DNA of 64,000 nucleotides, from positions 124,001-188,000 of the forward strand of contig JBDVXK010000025.1 of the NCBI GenBank assembly GCA_039964455.1, given 5' to 3'. Shown here one piece after another: positions 53,518 through 62,243 of this stretch. Position numbers and translations under genes: made by a program. Position 1 is the first letter of the stretch. The number at the start of each line of letters is the position of its first letter. Source of the stretch: CALJFL01 sp039964455 (GTDB lineage: Bacteria > Pseudomonadota > Gammaproteobacteria > Pseudomonadales > Halieaceae). Below the pieces are notes generated by a model that was given only the letters and a program-made list of their open reading frames with translations, was not told the DNA's origin and searched no databases.

Positions 53518-53944
53518 CGAGATTTTTCTCGCATATCGTACGAATTCTCTCTGCCGGCACCGCCAGCTGCGCAAGCATATACTGTTGAAATTCCTGTGGG
53601 TAATCGCAACGCTTCAATGCTTGCTCCATACATCCCAACCACTGATCCCGGTGCGCCGACGAAATCGCCAAATGCGCATGAACACCGGGAATACTTATGG
53701 CGCCATATTTTTCTGCATACAGGCGAGGTCCCCCTGTCCAGGCGCACAAAAAGCGCGCAAGCTTATCGCGAGAAACCTCATTCACTTCCGGATGCATTAT
53801 CCAAATCTCACGATACGCCCCCTCAGACCCCATAATGTCGTAGAACGCATCAACCAATGCACGAACCCCTACTTCGCCGCCGGCGGCTTTAAACGTAGCA
53901 TCGGCCTTGCCGTACTCACGATCAGTTTCAGATATTTCCATCAA
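53510..53944 (-). CDS. Group II truncated hemoglobin
   Basis: 144-residue trHb: GGEVGVRALVDAFYDIM (helix B), LARFLCAWTGGPRLYAEKYGAISIPGVHAHLAIS with the proximal His, and RDQWLGCMEQALKRC are group II signatures. It may handle O2, NO or H2O2, or reduce with electrons from an unknown partner. Directly upstream of and overlapping the transglutaminase-like gene. Confidence 0.9.
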   Translation of the reverse strand: MMEISETDREYGKADATFKAAGGEVGVRALVDAFYDIMGSEGAYREIWIMHPEVNEVSRDKLARFLCAWTGGPRLYAEKYGAISIPGVHAHLAISSAHRDQWLGCMEQALKRCDYPQEFQQYMLAQLAVPAERIRTICEKNLDD

Positions 53945-53980
53945 CAGCTCATCTTCTCTTTTTGCTCCCAGCCAGCCTTG

Positions 53981-54940
53981 TTAGCGTATCGCGATCGGGT
54001 TAATTACCATCTGCACTGCCCCTTCGAACCTCGGTATCCCCAGAACAAACAGAAACTCCGAAACACCGTCGGCCACAAGCTCTTCGGTCTGGATGTTTTC
54101 CAGCACATACACTCCGTTCTTCGCCAAAAGCACCGAGTGCGCAGGAAACATCAATTCAGGATTCGGATTAGGAAGCACATCAAGCCCCCAGGTGTCAGCC
54201 CCTACTGCCACCACCCCTAGCCCTGCAAGGTACTGTGCACCTTCCACGTCCAGACCAGGCTCGCCCTGTAAAAATCGTTGGGGGTCTGCGCTTGCCAATG
54301 CCTGCCAACCCGTATGAAAGATAACAACATCACCCTTGCCTATCTCAACACCCTGGGCACTGGCAGCTCCCCGTATCTCGGATTCGTTAAAAGCCACACC
54401 TTCGGCGAGCATTTTGTCGGCCTTGAAATAGGCCACCATATCCAGCAAGACACCACGAGTCACTATTGGCGGTATATCTTTGGTCGCATACTTGCGCGTA
54501 CCATCTGGTGCGAACAGGTCAGCTGCCGACACGCCGTTATAGTACTTGTGATCAATACCATAATGAGCAAAACCATCGATCTGGGTTCCTATACCCAACC
54601 AGGTGGCCAGGTAATCATCATGAGAAGTACCCAGATTCTTACCCAGGGGTGGCACGGCCTCGGCGGCATGGGGATAAAGGATAAGGTTGAAATTACGATG
54701 ACCCCAGGCTGGGGTATCGCGGCCGGTAACGCCGCCCAGTTGATATGTTTTCCCGCGCGTTACCAAACTGGCTGCCTTCAGTACACCGGCCTCGCTCAGG
54801 TTGTTGGCGGCACCAATGGTGTCGGTGGCCCCATACCTCGATGGATACCAATCTGCCTCTTCAGCCATTGCCAAAAGGGGTAAAAAAATTAGCCCGGCAA
54901 GCGCCAGTTTTGACAGGCTCGAGAATATGGTCGCTTTCAC
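53981..54940 (-). CDS. Cyclase family protein (kynurenine-formamidase fold), exported
   Basis: 319-residue member of the cyclase/metal-dependent amidohydrolase-like family. A signal peptide (residues 1-26) leads to WLGIGTQIDGFAHYGIDHKYYNG, the HxGTHxDxPxH-type metal motif in altered form (G-T-Q-I-D-G-F-A-H), and DVVIFHTGW. It may hydrolyse a cyclic amide or ester in the periplasm. On the same strand as the globin and transglutaminase genes and 36 bp upstream of them. Confidence 0.83.
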   Translation of the reverse strand: MKATIFSSLSKLALAGLIFLPLLAMAEEADWYPSRYGATDTIGAANNLSEAGVLKAASLVTRGKTYQLGGVTGRDTPAWGHRNFNLILYPHAAEAVPPLGKNLGTSHDDYLATWLGIGTQIDGFAHYGIDHKYYNGVSAADLFAPDGTRKYATKDIPPIVTRGVLLDMVAYFKADKMLAEGVAFNESEIRGAASAQGVEIGKGDVVIFHTGWQALASADPQRFLQGEPGLDVEGAQYLAGLGVVAVGADTWGLDVLPNPNPELMFPAHSVLLAKNGVYVLENIQTEELVADGVSEFLFVLGIPRFEGAVQMVINPIAIR

Positions 54941-55006
54941 CGGGATTACCTCTTCGTAGAATTTGGCTACCAGATTAACAGAGTATGGACAGGTCGACTC
55001 ATTCGC

Positions 55007-55933
55007 TTAGTACCCTCGTTCAAAGTCAACCTGATACAGCAGCGGATCACCGGCAACGAAACGTCGATAGTTCTCGGCAAAAACAGCTACAACCGCACTC
55101 GCCTGCGTCGGAGCAGCGGTATGGGAGGTGATATAGAGGTTTTCCAGCGCCCACAAGGGGTCGCTTTCAGGCAGGGGCTCGCGATCCAGCACATCCAGTA
55201 CGGCAGCTCGCAGTTTCCCGCTGGCAAGCATCGCTTTGAGATCATCCAGTACAAGGCAGTTCGCGCGACCGGCATTGATAAACACCGCCCCGGGACTCAG
55301 AGCCTCAAATACGCTCTCATTAATGAGCCCGGTTGTGGCATTAGTGGCCGGGAGTAAGGCCACCAGATAATCCAGGCCCTCAGCAAACTCGAGCGCACTC
55401 GCCGTGTCGAAACAAACATCAAACCCCTGGACTGGCCTGCCGTCAGAATTCAGGCCACGCACCTCCAGACCAAAGCCTTTTGCCGCTTGCGCCACCGAGC
55501 ACCCAATAGAGCCTGTCCCCATCACTCCCAGAGACTTGCCATGCAAACTGCCATCGATAACCGGCTGCCAGCTGCGCGCACTGGCACGTGCAGGGATATT
55601 GCGCTCCAGCGCTAACATCCAACCCAATACATACTCACGCATAAGCTCGCCAAAGATTCCCTTGACCCCGGTCAGACGAAAGTCTCGACGTGTGCCCCGG
55701 GTCAGCGGAGTTACACCCGCCCAACTGGACTGAACCCACTTAAGCGACGCGCACTGCGGCAAAATTTGCAGCAGTAAATCGGGCGGACCAAACAGCACCT
55801 CCACATTCGTGAAAGACTCTCCAGCTATTAGAGGGTTTTCAAGACAACGGCAGTGCCATTCGGGTAACTTCATAGCGTCAAGCAATTGGCCGTAATACTC
55901 TGAGTCGTCGCCAACAATCAAAACTTCAGGCAA
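55007..55933 (-). CDS. D-2-hydroxyacid dehydrogenase family protein
   Basis: 308-residue NAD(P)-dependent dehydrogenase: MGTGSIGCSVAQAAKGFG is the Rossmann motif and the catalytic trio lies in INAGRANCLVLDDL (Arg), LDVLDREPLPESDPLW (Glu) and YITSHTAAPTQ (His). It would interconvert a 2-oxo and a 2-hydroxy acid. The N-terminal domain is short. No operon partner; upstream 198 bp hold its promoter region and nothing else that I recognise. Confidence 0.88.
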   Translation of the reverse strand: MPEVLIVGDDSEYYGQLLDAMKLPEWHCRCLENPLIAGESFTNVEVLFGPPDLLLQILPQCASLKWVQSSWAGVTPLTRGTRRDFRLTGVKGIFGELMREYVLGWMLALERNIPARASARSWQPVIDGSLHGKSLGVMGTGSIGCSVAQAAKGFGLEVRGLNSDGRPVQGFDVCFDTASALEFAEGLDYLVALLPATNATTGLINESVFEALSPGAVFINAGRANCLVLDDLKAMLASGKLRAAVLDVLDREPLPESDPLWALENLYITSHTAAPTQASAVVAVFAENYRRFVAGDPLLYQVDFERGY

Positions 55934-56115
55934 AAGATAGTGACCTCATAACAATGGTGTAGTCACAGCACATACACTCGCGCTCCTTTCAGATAATTAA
56001 ACCAATCTGCCTATGCTTTCACAGACGGAGTCGTTGGCGCGGATATCTAAACCGACGCGCCTTACTCCCCGGCAAGCTGACGCTATGATGATGACAGCAA
56101 ATCAGCTAACAGCAT

Positions 56116-56127
56116 ACTCCCGGGAGT
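56116..56127. promoter_or_regulatory. 12-bp palindrome covering the ribosome binding site
   Basis: ACTCCCGGGAGT is a perfect palindrome 4 nt before the GTG start at 56132 and contains the GGGAG ribosome binding site. It may be a DNA operator, or in RNA a small hairpin (ACTC/GAGT) limiting access to the site. Single occurrence, so chance is possible. Confidence 0.3.
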
Positions 56128-56131
56128 TACC

Positions 56132-56560
56132 GTGACATCCAGTACCGCAAATACTAACAAGGAAATCGTCAGGAATTTTTTTGCCGCGCTGAACGAAGGC
56201 GATGTCGCTTCAGTTGTTGCGACTTATGCCGAGGACGGCTGCGTGCAAACAATGGGGAATACGCTGATTTCCGGTGTATTTGGCAAAGAACAGGTGGCCC
56301 AATCTGCCGGTGGGGTATTTGACGTTTTCCCCAAAGGCCTGCGCTTCGATATCCAGGCAATGACCGCTGAGGGTGAGCGCGTGGCCGTAGAGGCAACCAG
56401 CGAAGGCGAACATATTTCAGGCCAGACCTATGGCAATGAATACCACTTCCTGTTCGAGTTCAGGGATGGAAAATTACTGCGTTTGAAAGAATACATGGAT
56501 ACCGAGATGGTGACCGATGTTCTCTGTGGCGGCCAGCGGCCACCTTTCAGCGCAGGCTGA
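56132..56560 (+). CDS. SnoaL/NTF2-like family protein
   Basis: 142-residue NTF2 fold: NKEIVRNFFAALNEGDVASVVATYAEDGCVQTMGNTL opens the barrel and NEYHFLFEFRDGKLLRLKEYMDTEMV closes it, close to limonene-epoxide-hydrolase/ketosteroid-isomerase-type proteins. GTG start with GGGAG upstream inside the palindrome noted above. Enzymatic role not assignable. Confidence 0.85.
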   Translation: MTSSTANTNKEIVRNFFAALNEGDVASVVATYAEDGCVQTMGNTLISGVFGKEQVAQSAGGVFDVFPKGLRFDIQAMTAEGERVAVEATSEGEHISGQTYGNEYHFLFEFRDGKLLRLKEYMDTEMVTDVLCGGQRPPFSAG

Positions 56561-56594
56561 TCAGAAGCGCCTCACCAGCCGCGCAAGATTGAGC

Positions 56595-57494
56595 TCAGCA
56601 GGACTCGTTGGCCTGTCCCAATGCCCAGAGAATCGCATTCTCCAATAGTTGGCGAACCTGTGGGGTTTGAAACGACTCACCGCGATGCCCCATGGCGGCA
56701 TAGACTGTACGGCCCAGCCCCACACAGTTACTCCAGACAACCGGGTGGTCACCCATGCGCAAGTCGCGCTGGTGCCACAGTACCTTTTGCTCAGGTGTGT
56801 AGGAATCCTCATCCACGGTCGCCAGAACAGTAAAGCCTGCCTGCCTCGGGCTGCTCTCCCAGGAGTACCACTCCTCTGAATGATCCCAGACACTGGGCAC
56901 GCCCTGCGCAACAGGGTGGTCATGATTTTCCATAACAACTGATGCCCTCTGGAATTGCGGTCCCAGTATATGGGCGGTAAAACGGGTGCCTATCAGGTTC
57001 TCCATATACCAGGGCCAGGCCGCATGCGAGCCGTCGCCGGCTGCATGGATACCCAGCCAGCCCCCTCCTGCCTCCAGCCAGGACTCGAATGCCTGCTGCT
57101 GTTCCCGGCTGAGCATATCGCCTGTGGCATTAAGAAAAACAACAACGTCAAAAGCCGCCAGTTGCGGTGTATTGAACACTGCTCCGTTCTCGGTAAAAAA
57201 CGTGCTCCAGCCATTGCCTGTCGCCAATTCCTTTAAGGCTTCACTGCCGGCGATGATCCCGTCTTCATGGCGAAAGCGATTGGTTTTGCTGAACACCAGA
57301 ATCGCCGGATCACGCAAATTGGGCGGCAAGTAGGGTTCTCGCGTATCGTGCTCACTACTTGGGAAAAGCACATGCCAGGCACCCGATGAGTAGGCGGCGG
57401 CCAGGACTGTGACTGCCAGCAACACAGCCAGCAACACCAAGCCTCGTACAAGTCGTGCAAATACGCCTCGCTTCGCCACCGATATCTCCATCAA
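56595..57494 (-). CDS. ThuA domain protein, membrane-anchored
   Basis: 299-residue protein with an N-terminal membrane segment (residues 16-33) and a ThuA (glutamine-amidotransferase-like) domain: ILVFSKTNRFRHEDGI, FLNATGDMLS, GGGWLGIHAAGDG and WDHSEEWYSW. ThuA proteins take part in sugar (trehalose/sucrose, 3-keto-glucoside) metabolism in some bacteria, while others are uncharacterised. A second ThuA gene lies at the right edge of the window and shares its C-terminal half. Confidence 0.87.
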   Translation of the reverse strand: MMEISVAKRGVFARLVRGLVLLAVLLAVTVLAAAYSSGAWHVLFPSSEHDTREPYLPPNLRDPAILVFSKTNRFRHEDGIIAGSEALKELATGNGWSTFFTENGAVFNTPQLAAFDVVVFLNATGDMLSREQQQAFESWLEAGGGWLGIHAAGDGSHAAWPWYMENLIGTRFTAHILGPQFQRASVVMENHDHPVAQGVPSVWDHSEEWYSWESSPRQAGFTVLATVDEDSYTPEQKVLWHQRDLRMGDHPVVWSNCVGLGRTVYAAMGHRGESFQTPQVRQLLENAILWALGQANESC

Positions 57495-57634
57495 AATTCA
57501 GGGAGCGGCGAATATATCACGAAACCGTAGGAACAATGCCGGTAAGGCAAATTCTCCGCAGACTCGTGCTAGTATCCACGCCTCGAGGCTCTACCAGCCA
57601 TCAACCTCAACACTGCCAGACGCAGGAGATTACT

Positions 57635-58678
57635 GTGCTAGATACGGTAAAAGACTATTACGGAAAGACCCTGCAGGGGTCAGCCGACCTCAAAACAGAT
57701 GCCTGCTGCACACTAGAGGCACCACCTGTTTATATGAGAGAGATCCTGTCACTGGTGCACGACGACGTACTCTCACGTTATTACGGTTGCGGATTGGTAG
57801 CGCCGCAATTGATGAAGGGGCTGACAGTACTTGATCTGGGTTGCGGGGCAGGACGTGATGCCTATGTGCTTTCCGCTATGGTCGGCGAACAGGGTCGTGT
57901 TGTCGGCGTAGATATGACTGAAGAACAACTTGCAGTCGCCCGCGAACACCAGGACTACCACGCTGAGGTTTTTGGCCACTCCACGTCAAATGTCGAGTTT
58001 CACCAGGGCTACCTCGAAAAGTTATCCGACCTCGGATTTGCTGACAATAGCTTCGATGTCATCGTCTCCAACTGCGTTATCAACCTCTGTGAAGACAAGA
58101 CCGCCGTGCTCGCTGAAGCGATGCGTGTACTAAAGCCAGGCGGCGAACTGTATTTTTCCGATGTTTATGCCGACCGGCGTGTGCCCACGGAACTGGTAAA
58201 AGACCCGGTGCTGTACGGCGAGTGCTTGAGTGGCGCACTTTACTGGAATGACTTCCTGAGTATTGCCCGCAGCGTCGGCTTCGCTGACCCGCGACTCGTA
58301 GAGAGCCGAAAGCTGGGTATCAACGACACCGAGGTTCAGGAACTGATCGGCCACATCGGGTTCTTTTCCGCCACCTATAGACTGTTCAAGCTGGCTGAGT
58401 TGGAACCTGCCTGCGAGGACTACGGCCAGGCGGTGGTATACAAGGGCAGCATTCCACATCAGGAAAGTACATTCAGTCTCGACACCCACCACGATATCGT
58501 TTCTGGCGAGGCCTTCCCCGTGTCCGGCAATACCTGGCGCATGCTGCACGACACCCGCTTCAAGCCACACTTCGACTTTATTGGCGACTGGAACACCCAT
58601 TACGGCATCTTCGAAGGTTGCGGGGATGCAATCCCCTTTGAGCGTGGGTCGGAAGCGGCAGAGGCCCCTTGCTGCTAG
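57635..58678 (+). CDS. arsM: Arsenite S-adenosylmethionine methyltransferase ArsM-like
   Basis: 347 residues. It has LKTDACCTLE (Cys24/25), YYGCGLVAPQLMKGLTVLDLG (SAM motif I), VVGVDMTEEQLAVAREH, SNCVINLC (Cys147), LYFSDVYADRRVP and LYGECLSGALYW (Cys197). The cysteine set and these stretches match the eukaryotic-alga-type ArsM, which binds As(III) and methylates it to volatile or less toxic species. GTG at 57635 is used with AGGAG 6 nt upstream. The protein ends APCC. No ars efflux or regulator gene adjoins it. Confidence 0.9.
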   Translation: MLDTVKDYYGKTLQGSADLKTDACCTLEAPPVYMREILSLVHDDVLSRYYGCGLVAPQLMKGLTVLDLGCGAGRDAYVLSAMVGEQGRVVGVDMTEEQLAVAREHQDYHAEVFGHSTSNVEFHQGYLEKLSDLGFADNSFDVIVSNCVINLCEDKTAVLAEAMRVLKPGGELYFSDVYADRRVPTELVKDPVLYGECLSGALYWNDFLSIARSVGFADPRLVESRKLGINDTEVQELIGHIGFFSATYRLFKLAELEPACEDYGQAVVYKGSIPHQESTFSLDTHHDIVSGEAFPVSGNTWRMLHDTRFKPHFDFIGDWNTHYGIFEGCGDAIPFERGSEAAEAPCC

Positions 58679-58850
58679 GGCGGCCAAAAAGACGGAAATC
58701 ACCCATTTTGTCGTATTTAACAAAGACTTCTTGCATATTTGACGCCCATATCAGCCGATAAAGCAGAATAATTCCTCTTCCCCAACGGTAAACTGCCTCC
58801 TTCAGGGACGTTTTTCACGCCCCAGGCTATTTCTGAACGGGAGAGCAGCT

Positions 58851-59930
58851 ATGCCTGATTTATTCGACAACCCCATGGGCCTCAACGGCTTTGAATTCGT
58901 AGAGTATGCGGCGCCAGAGCGCGGGATACTTGAGCCCGCATTCACGATGATGGGTTTCTCCCACGTTGCCAGCCACCGCTCAAAGGAAGTAGATCTGTGG
59001 CGCCAGGGCGATATCAACTTTATTCTGAACTATGAGAAGGGATCCCCCGCGGCGTTCTACGCTGAGGAGCATGGCCCCTCGGCTTGCGGTATGGCCTTCA
59101 GGGTTCGCGATGCCAAGCAAGCCTACAACCGGGCGCTGGATCTGGGCGCACAGCCCATTGATATACCCACCGGCCCCATGGAGTTAAAGTTGCCAGCAAT
59201 TCGCGGCATAGGCGGCGCCCTGCTCTACCTAGTCGACCGTTATGAAGAAGGTAGCTCAATCTACGACATCGATTTTGTCTACCTCGACGGCGTTGACAGA
59301 CACCCACAGGGCTGTGGCTTTAAACTGATCGACCATCTCACACACAATGTCTATCGCGGCCGCATGGACTACTGGTCGTCTTACTACGAGCGTCTGTTTA
59401 ACTTTCGCGAAATTCGCTACTTCGACATCAAAGGCGAATATACAGGTCTGACCTCAAGGGCAATGACCGCGCCGGACGGGAAGATTCGCATACCACTGAA
59501 TGAAGAAGCCGGCAGCCAGGGTCAGATAGAGGAATATTTGCAGGCCTACAACGGCGAGGGCATACAACATATCGCTTTCTCCTGCGATGACTTGCCGGCC
59601 TGTCTGGACAGATTAAAGGCGCTGGGGCTCAAATTCATGTCGCCACCACCGGACACCTATTACGCGATGCTGGATCAGCGACTCCCCAATCACGGTGAAC
59701 CCGTTGAGGAATTGAAATCCCGCGGCATACTGCTGGACGGCTCGACAGAGGGTGACGACACCAGGCTGCTATTACAGATATTCTCCGATACACTTATCGG
59801 CCCAATCTTTTTCGAATTCATTCAGCGCAAGCGCGATGAAGGTTTTGGTGAAGGTAATTTCCAGGCCCTGTTCGAATCAATAGAACGGGATCAGCTCGAG
59901 CGTGGCGTACTGAGTGCCGCCGAGGCGTGA
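58851..59930 (+). CDS. hpd: 4-hydroxyphenylpyruvate dioxygenase
   Basis: 359-residue two-module VOC dioxygenase. Iron ligands: His in LIDHLTHNVYRGRM, His in GEGIQHIAFSCDD and Glu in IGPIFFEFIQRKRDEGFGEG, and the C-terminal gating helix ALFESIERDQLERGVL. It makes homogentisate from 4-hydroxyphenylpyruvate in tyrosine catabolism. First gene of an operon with VOC, FAH and maiA; 10 bp separate it from the VOC gene. The 172 bp upstream hold its promoter and no other feature I can support. Confidence 0.95.
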   Translation: MPDLFDNPMGLNGFEFVEYAAPERGILEPAFTMMGFSHVASHRSKEVDLWRQGDINFILNYEKGSPAAFYAEEHGPSACGMAFRVRDAKQAYNRALDLGAQPIDIPTGPMELKLPAIRGIGGALLYLVDRYEEGSSIYDIDFVYLDGVDRHPQGCGFKLIDHLTHNVYRGRMDYWSSYYERLFNFREIRYFDIKGEYTGLTSRAMTAPDGKIRIPLNEEAGSQGQIEEYLQAYNGEGIQHIAFSCDDLPACLDRLKALGLKFMSPPPDTYYAMLDQRLPNHGEPVEELKSRGILLDGSTEGDDTRLLLQIFSDTLIGPIFFEFIQRKRDEGFGEGNFQALFESIERDQLERGVLSAAEA

Positions 59931-59940
59931 GGAGAGAATC

Positions 59941-60486
59941 ATGAATGTGAAGCGCATACATCACGTGGCCTATCGTTGCCGGGATGCCAAGGAAACCGTC
60001 GAATGGTATCAGCGCGTGCTGAAAATGGACTTCGTATTAGCGATTGCGGAAGATCAGGTGCCCTCCACAAAGGCGCCGGACCCCTACATTCACTTGTTCA
60101 TGGATGCAGGCATGGGCAATGTGCTCGCATTCTTCGAGTTACCAAACTCGCCCGACATGGGCTTCGATGAAAACACACCGGATTGGGTGCAACATATCGC
60201 CTTCGAGTTGGACAGCATGGAAGAATTGCTGGCAGCCAAAGAGGAAATACTTGCGCAGGGTGTGGATGTTTTAGGCCCAACCAATCATGGCATTTTTCAG
60301 TCCATTTATTTCCGTGACCCCAACGGGCACCGACTGGAGTTGGCCACAAACACCCAGACAAAAGAAGAAATGAAAACCCTGCATGAAGTGGCTCCCGCGA
60401 TGCTGGAAGAATGGAGTCGCACCAAGAAGGCGCCACAACATGCGGCGTGGCTGCATGAAAAAGAATTCAACGGAGAAAAAACATGA
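59941..60486 (+). CDS. VOC family metalloprotein in the tyrosine-degradation operon
   Basis: 181-residue vicinal-oxygen-chelate protein. RIHHVAYRCRDAKETVEWYQRVL (metal His), WVQHIAFELDSM (second His) and YFRDPNGHRLELA (Glu) keep the His-His-Glu triad of glyoxalases and extradiol dioxygenases. It sits between hpd and the FAH-family gene, where homogentisate dioxygenase would be expected, and shares ATGA with the latter (60483-60486). ATG at 59941 follows GGAGAG. Ring cleavage is possible but unproven; a glyoxalase-like or isomerase role is equally open. Confidence 0.85.
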   Translation: MNVKRIHHVAYRCRDAKETVEWYQRVLKMDFVLAIAEDQVPSTKAPDPYIHLFMDAGMGNVLAFFELPNSPDMGFDENTPDWVQHIAFELDSMEELLAAKEEILAQGVDVLGPTNHGIFQSIYFRDPNGHRLELATNTQTKEEMKTLHEVAPAMLEEWSRTKKAPQHAAWLHEKEFNGEKT

Positions 60487-61472
60487 AACTGGCCAGCCTG
60501 AAATCCGGTCGCGATGGACAATTGATTATTGTGTCACGCGACCTCTCCAAGGCGGTTGCAGTGACCGACATCGCTACTACCCTGCAACACGCTCTGGATA
60601 ACTGGGCAGAGACTGAACCGGTGCTTATCGAGCGCTATGACAGGCTAAACAAGGGTACTGTAGACGGGGCTTTCGATTTTGACCCAAGCGCATGCGATGC
60701 GCCCCTGCCCCGCGCCTATCACTGGGCGGACGGCAGCGCTTATGTCACTCACGTTGAACTTGTACGCAAGGCACGCGGGGCGGAGCTTCCGGCTTCTTTC
60801 TGGACAGATCCACTGATTTACATGGGAGCATCAGATGCCTTTATCGGCCCGACGGCAGATATAGAGGTAGAGAGCGAGGACTGGGGCATCGATTTCGAGG
60901 CAGAGATCGTGGTTATCACCGATGACGTGGCAGCAGGCAGCAAGCCTGATCTCGCTGAAAAGCATATCAAGCTGATTGGGCTTGTTAACGATATATCACT
61001 GCGCAATCTCATCCCTGCTGAACTTGGCAAGCAATTTGGTTTCTATCAATCAAAGCCCTGGACCAGTTTTACACCGGTGTTGGTAACGCCTGATGAACTG
61101 GGCGATGCCTGGGACGGTAGGAAAATACATCTGCCGCTGCGCGCAATACTCAATGGCGAATTAGTAGGCGCACCCAACGCTGGCGTCGACATGACCTTCG
61201 ATTTCCCGACATTGATCACTCACTGCGCCAAATCGCGATCACTGATGGCTGGCACAGTGATAGGCTCAGGCACGGTATCCAACGTGGGTAGCACTGCAGG
61301 CTCCTGTTGCCTCGCGGAAGTGCGTTGCCTTGAAACCATTGCCGATGGCCAACCATCCACCCCGTTTATGTCATTTGGCGACCGCATTGAAATTGAGATG
61401 CTCGATGCCTCCGGTGTTAGTATTTTCGGGAAAATAGACCAGACCGTTGTGGAATATCAGCCACCCGCATAA
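60483..61472 (+). CDS. Fumarylacetoacetate hydrolase family protein
   Basis: 329-residue FAH fold: DWGIDFEAEIVVITDDV and VNDISLRNLIPAELGK are FAH core motifs with the acidic metal ligands, and GTVIGSGTVSNV lines the active site. It would cleave fumarylacetoacetate to fumarate and acetoacetate, the last step of homogentisate degradation. It is coupled to the VOC gene by a 4-nt overlap and is 13 bp upstream of maiA. Confidence 0.9.
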   Translation: MKLASLKSGRDGQLIIVSRDLSKAVAVTDIATTLQHALDNWAETEPVLIERYDRLNKGTVDGAFDFDPSACDAPLPRAYHWADGSAYVTHVELVRKARGAELPASFWTDPLIYMGASDAFIGPTADIEVESEDWGIDFEAEIVVITDDVAAGSKPDLAEKHIKLIGLVNDISLRNLIPAELGKQFGFYQSKPWTSFTPVLVTPDELGDAWDGRKIHLPLRAILNGELVGAPNAGVDMTFDFPTLITHCAKSRSLMAGTVIGSGTVSNVGSTAGSCCLAEVRCLETIADGQPSTPFMSFGDRIEIEMLDASGVSIFGKIDQTVVEYQPPA

Positions 61473-61485
61473 TCAGGGATAGACG

Positions 61486-62130
61486 ATGAAGCTTTACTCC
61501 TACTTTCGCTCCTCTGCTGCCTATCGAGTCCGCATCGCGCTCAACCTCAAGGGGCTGAAATACGACTACGTTCCCGTCAATCTTTTGGAGCGTGAACAAA
61601 AGTCGGCGGAGTATCTGTCGGATAACCCGCAGGGGCTGGTGCCCGCACTGATGACTGACGACGGCACAGTCATTGGGCAGTCTGTGGCGATTATGGAATG
61701 GCTGGAGGAAACACACCCACAGCCCGCACTTTTACCCACCGACAGCCTGCAAAGAGCGGCGATGCGCAGCATGGTGAACAATATCACTTGTGACATACAT
61801 CCTATCCTCAATATGGCTGTCACCAACTATCTACAGGACCAGTTAAGCGCCGACGAGGCGCAGATTTTCGAGTGGTACCGCACCTGGATGGAGCGAGGTT
61901 TTCAGGCAGTGGAAACAGCGCTGGCCAAGTCCAGTGGCGACTTCTGCTTTGGCGACGCACCCTCAATGGCTGACTGTGTACTGGTACCCCAGGTATTCAA
62001 TGCCGATCGTTTCAAGCTTCCCATGGAGGCCTATCCCGTTATTCGCCGAGTCGTAGAACACTGCAAGCAGCAGGAGGCTTTCAGAGCTGCGCATCCCCTG
62101 CAGCAAATTGACGCTCCGAAACAGCTTTAG
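61486..62130 (+). CDS. maiA: Maleylacetoacetate isomerase (zeta-class GST)
   Basis: 214-residue zeta-class glutathione transferase: MKLYSYFRSSAAYRVRIALNLKG carries the SSxxYRVRIAL active-site motif, followed by NPQGLVPALMTDDG and a GST C-domain (FCFGDAPSMADCVLVPQVFNA). It isomerises maleylacetoacetate to fumarylacetoacetate with glutathione. Last clear gene of the hpd operon; 113 bp separate it from the P450. Confidence 0.94.
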   Translation: MKLYSYFRSSAAYRVRIALNLKGLKYDYVPVNLLEREQKSAEYLSDNPQGLVPALMTDDGTVIGQSVAIMEWLEETHPQPALLPTDSLQRAAMRSMVNNITCDIHPILNMAVTNYLQDQLSADEAQIFEWYRTWMERGFQAVETALAKSSGDFCFGDAPSMADCVLVPQVFNADRFKLPMEAYPVIRRVVEHCKQQEAFRAAHPLQQIDAPKQL

Positions 62131-62243
62131 ACACCCCGGATTGCATCCCCCCCAAGCAGGTGTATTCAACCGCCAGCCAGTTGATTTTTAATAGCAGGCA
62201 TCGCAAGCTCTGATATCCGCGGCTGTCTAGTGAAAGAAGTGCT

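Noticed and set aside
53453..54220. Plus-strand open frame (255 residues) crossing the globin and cyclase genes
   Set aside because: Antisense to two recognisable proteins; His/Arg-rich with no domain.
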